Of a stretch of DNA of 15,404 nucleotides, positions 13,416-15,404 are shown in pieces; the first letter of the stretch is position 1; the number at the start of each line of letters is the position of its first letter. The stretch is from Deltaproteobacteria bacterium. Lineage in GTDB: Bacteria; Desulfobacterota; JAENJC01. Under the pieces are notes generated by a model. The model was not told where the DNA came from and ran no database searches. It saw nothing but the letters and a program-made list of their open reading frames with translations. Both the position numbers and the translations under genes were made by a program. The stretch lies in the NCBI GenBank assembly GCA_016844545.1, contig JAENJC010000008.1, positions 1 through 15,404 of the forward strand, given 5' to 3'.

Positions 13416-14487
13416 TTATTGCTTCTCCCACTCAAAACTCTGTTTAAGCTCATTACAATAGCTGCGTTTCAATACCCCTTCATGCTGAAGCCTTCCAACT
13501 ACTATTCCAGGAGAGACGCCGACTTCTTTGGCAAAGCTGACAATGGCTTTCTTGCTTATATTTGCTGACTTGGGTAAGCGCTTTAATTCGGCAGGAGGAA
13601 TAGGAAAGTTCGCGGCATAACGGTTCGCCTCAACTTCCTTAGTGTCGGTGTCCCCATCTGATTCAATCGTGTAAAAGGATATGGCCCGCTTCATGGAAGA
13701 AGGTAAACCAGAGATGGTCGTCAGTCTTATAACGAAGACTTAATTGAATCAACGCCTTGTTTGCATTTAGCCAACGAGTGGCCCCGCTGATCCTTGTCTT
13801 TGGCAGTTCAGGCGTGAATACAACAGCAACACCAGATTTGGCGCACAGGCGTACTATCTCACCCTGAAAAATGTCCGGGGTTTTATCCGTGAGGGAACGA
13901 ATAGCATGAAGGGTTTCTTTGAATTTTGATTCATCGTAAGAGGCACAGTCAATTTGCCGGGCGTCCAACTCCCCCTTGCGAAGCCAGGCGGCCACTGCGC
14001 CGGGATCGCTTTGGAATGCAGGTGACGTCCGGTAAGAAACTTGAGCGCCGAGCCAGATTTCACGCCACCTTTCAGGAGAGGCAACGCCAAAGTAATTGAG
14101 GGCTTCTTGAACCTGTTGCACCTTATCATTAAAGGCGCTAACCCAACCTGCCTTTATTAAGGCCTTTATCTGTATCTCCTTTAGCCATTCGACATCTCTT
14201 TGAAGGCGTTCTTTTTCCTCGATTCTTGCCAACGCTTCACGGTACTTATGTTCCCGGTTATTCCAAAAACTTGCAGGGATGCCTAAAACCCTTTCGAGTT
14301 GCAAAGCGGTTTCCTGGGTAATTGCGGCCTTTCCCTTGATGATTTCGTTTATGGTCTTTTTAGGCCTGCCGGTCCGCTCAGCCAGATCAGTTTGTGACAT
14401 TCCAATAGTCTCAATAGTCTCAAGCAATGTCTCTCCAGGCGGGGAAACGTAGTCCGGCATGTACTGATTTTGAATTGTATTACTCAT
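13416..14487 (-). pseudogene. higA: HigA-type antitoxin with M78 (ImmA/IrrE-like) metallopeptidase domain, frameshifted
   Basis: The first reading frame (14487-13663, 274 aa, GGAGG upstream) has a HigA-like helix-turn-helix (about residues 18-75, GMSQTDLAERTGRPKKTINE, VLGIPASFWNNRE). It then runs into a metallopeptidase domain, reaching the zinc motif H265-E-A-G-H269 before stopping at TGA five residues later. The rest of the domain (VEANRYAANFPIPP, SPGIVVGRLQHEG, EWEKQ end) continues in the +1 frame to the stop at 13416. Together they would make a normal length, about 360 aa, for this family. The shift lies between the HILLHD and ESDGDT codons, near 13660-13672. It could be a true inactivating mutation, a sequencing error or programmed frameshifting. 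The DNA-binding half is intact, so the truncated product may still repress and neutralise the toxin. Confidence 0.85.
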
Positions 14488-14818
14488 GTGTATCCTCCAC
14501 ACCAATGATCATAATCGCTGTTATTTTAGTCCAGTCCAAGCCGCCATCCACCCTTTGTGGCACGGGATTATTTGCAGCTTGAAAGATAAGCCTGTAAGGG
14601 TGATCAAGATCAACGGATAATTGACCTGCTTTATTACCGTGCAGTTCGTGGCAACGGGTTTGTTTAAGATATCTCATTTCTTCAAGACATGTGGCAGCCC
14701 GCAGATCATCAAGCCTTCGCCTCATCAGCTTTGCCATTTGCGACCCGTGTGTCCGCACCAATAACTTTTGATCATTACATATCTTTTCCAGCTTGGATGT
14801 TTTAAAGATTATATCCAT
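14480..14818 (-). CDS. higB: HigB-type toxin (RelE/ParE superfamily)
   Basis: A 112-aa toxin of the HigB/plasmid-killer type, expected to be a ribosome-dependent mRNA interferase. The characteristic region is CHELHGNKAGQLSVDLDHPY followed by RLIF. The ATG at 14818 was preferred over GTG 14827 because AGGTGG lies just upstream. The toxin precedes the antitoxin, as in other HigBA modules, and its end overlaps the higA start by 8 bases (ATGAGTAA), implying translational coupling. Confidence 0.9.
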   Translation of the reverse strand: MDIIFKTSKLEKICNDQKLLVRTHGSQMAKLMRRRLDDLRAATCLEEMRYLKQTRCHELHGNKAGQLSVDLDHPYRLIFQAANNPVPQRVDGGLDWTKITAIMIIGVEDTHE

Positions 14819-14840
14819 GTTGCCCACCTGTTGTCAAATT

Positions 14841-14861
14841 AATTAACGAAAAGGGTTAATT
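14841..14861. promoter_or_regulatory. Candidate HigA operator upstream of higB
   Basis: AATTAAC-GAAAAGG-GTTAATT is a perfect 7+7 inverted repeat with a 7-base spacer, beginning 23 bases upstream of the higB start in the 56-base gap after trmJ. Antitoxins with this helix-turn-helix usually repress their own operon through such a site. Binding is inferred, not shown. Confidence 0.5.
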
Positions 14862-14874
14862 GTTTCCTACATCT

Positions 14875-15404
14875 TCAACTGTTTAATTTCTTCACAGCTG
14901 CTTCAATATGACTCAGGAATCCCCTCAATATCCGAACCTCCCTGTCATCAAGCCTTGCCCTTCCGAACATCTGTCTGAAGGCAAACATTATGAGTTTTGG
15001 GTTCTGCTTATTAAAAAATCGAATCTCGTCAACCGTTTGCTCAAGTTGTTCGTAAAAGTTTTCAAGGTCTGCTGCATCGGCCAGTTTCCCCGGCTTCAAA
15101 GACCGCATCTTAGGTTCGGCAGCCATAAACATCTCATATGCAACCACCATAACTGCATGGGATAGATTAAGAGATGGAAAGGCATCAGAGGATGGAATGG
15201 TAATCAGCTCATGGCACAGGGCGATGTCCTCATTGTCCAGGCCGTTTACCTCCCTGCCGAAGACAAGGGCAACCCTGTTTTGAGAAAGCAACGGGACAAC
15301 CCGCTCCGCAGCCTCCCTGGGATTGAACAGCTTCTTTCGGCATTTTCCAACTCTCCGTGTGGTGCCAAGGACAAGGCCGTGGCCAACCAAGGCATCTTTA
15401 AGGG
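14875..15404 (-). CDS. trmJ: TrmJ/SpoU-type tRNA 2'-O-methyltransferase, C-terminal part (cut by window edge)
   Basis: 176 codons of a SPOUT-class RNA 2'-O-ribose methyltransferase, open to the right edge. The SAM-binding knot motifs are clear: VALVFGREVNGLDNEDI, ELITIPSS and SLNLSHAVMVVAYE. The visible start LKDALVGHGLVLGT is the end of motif-1 sequence, so the N-terminus lies beyond the window. The C-terminal extension (about 80 aa after the knot, with FRQMFGRARLDDREVRILRG) is typical of TrmJ, which methylates position 32 of tRNAs. It is followed on the same strand by higBA after 56 bases. Confidence 0.88.
   Translation of the reverse strand, partial: LKDALVGHGLVLGTTRRVGKCRKKLFNPREAAERVVPLLSQNRVALVFGREVNGLDNEDIALCHELITIPSSDAFPSLNLSHAVMVVAYEMFMAAEPKMRSLKPGKLADAADLENFYEQLEQTVDEIRFFNKQNPKLIMFAFRQMFGRARLDDREVRILRGFLSHIEAAVKKLNS

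Overview
This 15.4 kb window reads as the chromosome of a free-living bacterium with anaerobic or microaerophilic ancestry that also meets oxygen. Composition is moderate, neither strongly AT- nor GC-rich. The gene types (PerR, bacteriohemerythrin, several rubrerythrin-like diiron proteins, a selenocysteine peroxiredoxin, a CuA-containing heme-copper oxidase) fit lineages such as Nitrospirota, Desulfobacterota or Desulfuromonadota. No rRNA or marker gene is present, so this placement is inference only.

Layout. (1) 1-653: the istA end of an IS21-family insertion sequence, cut by the left edge, with four terminal repeats. (2) 830-4596: a compact plus-strand peroxide/oxygen-defence cluster: perR, a small zinc-ribbon protein, a signal-peptide-only ORF, a bacteriohemerythrin, a rubrerythrin-like/receiver fusion, a 35-aa Cys-rich protein, a 63-aa half-ferritin, a 45-aa RCKP-type rubredoxin-like protein, a reverse rubrerythrin, and a peroxiredoxin whose peroxidatic cysteine codon is TGA (selenocysteine), followed by an intrinsic terminator. 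(3) 4643-5168: an Rrf2-family regulator with three cysteines and an inverted repeat over its own promoter. (4) 5221-10440: an oxidase operon in the order subunit III, II, I, heme O synthase, SCO. (5) 10609-12811, minus strand: a class I glutamine amidotransferase and a secreted TPR protein. (6) 12969-14818, minus strand: a HigB/HigA toxin-antitoxin module whose HigA metallopeptidase domain is frameshifted, plus a small membrane-anchored unknown. (7) 14875-15404, minus strand: the C-terminal part of a TrmJ/SpoU-type RNA methyltransferase, cut by the right edge.

How it fits together. PerR probably senses peroxide and controls the downstream genes. These offer O2 binding (hemerythrin), peroxide reduction (reverse rubrerythrin, selenoprotein peroxiredoxin), small rubredoxin-like proteins that may carry electrons, and a diiron/receiver fusion that looks more like a sensor than an enzyme. 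The Rrf2 regulator and the oxidase operon next door suggest one neighbourhood for O2 or NO handling.

The most noteworthy items are the TGA/selenocysteine peroxiredoxin with a SECIS-like hairpin (missed by ordinary ORF calling), the rubrerythrin-like/receiver fusion, the half-ferritin with its tiny Cys-rich partners, and the oxidase subunit I. The last has the A2-type YSHPAVY motif but lacks the usual K-channel residues.
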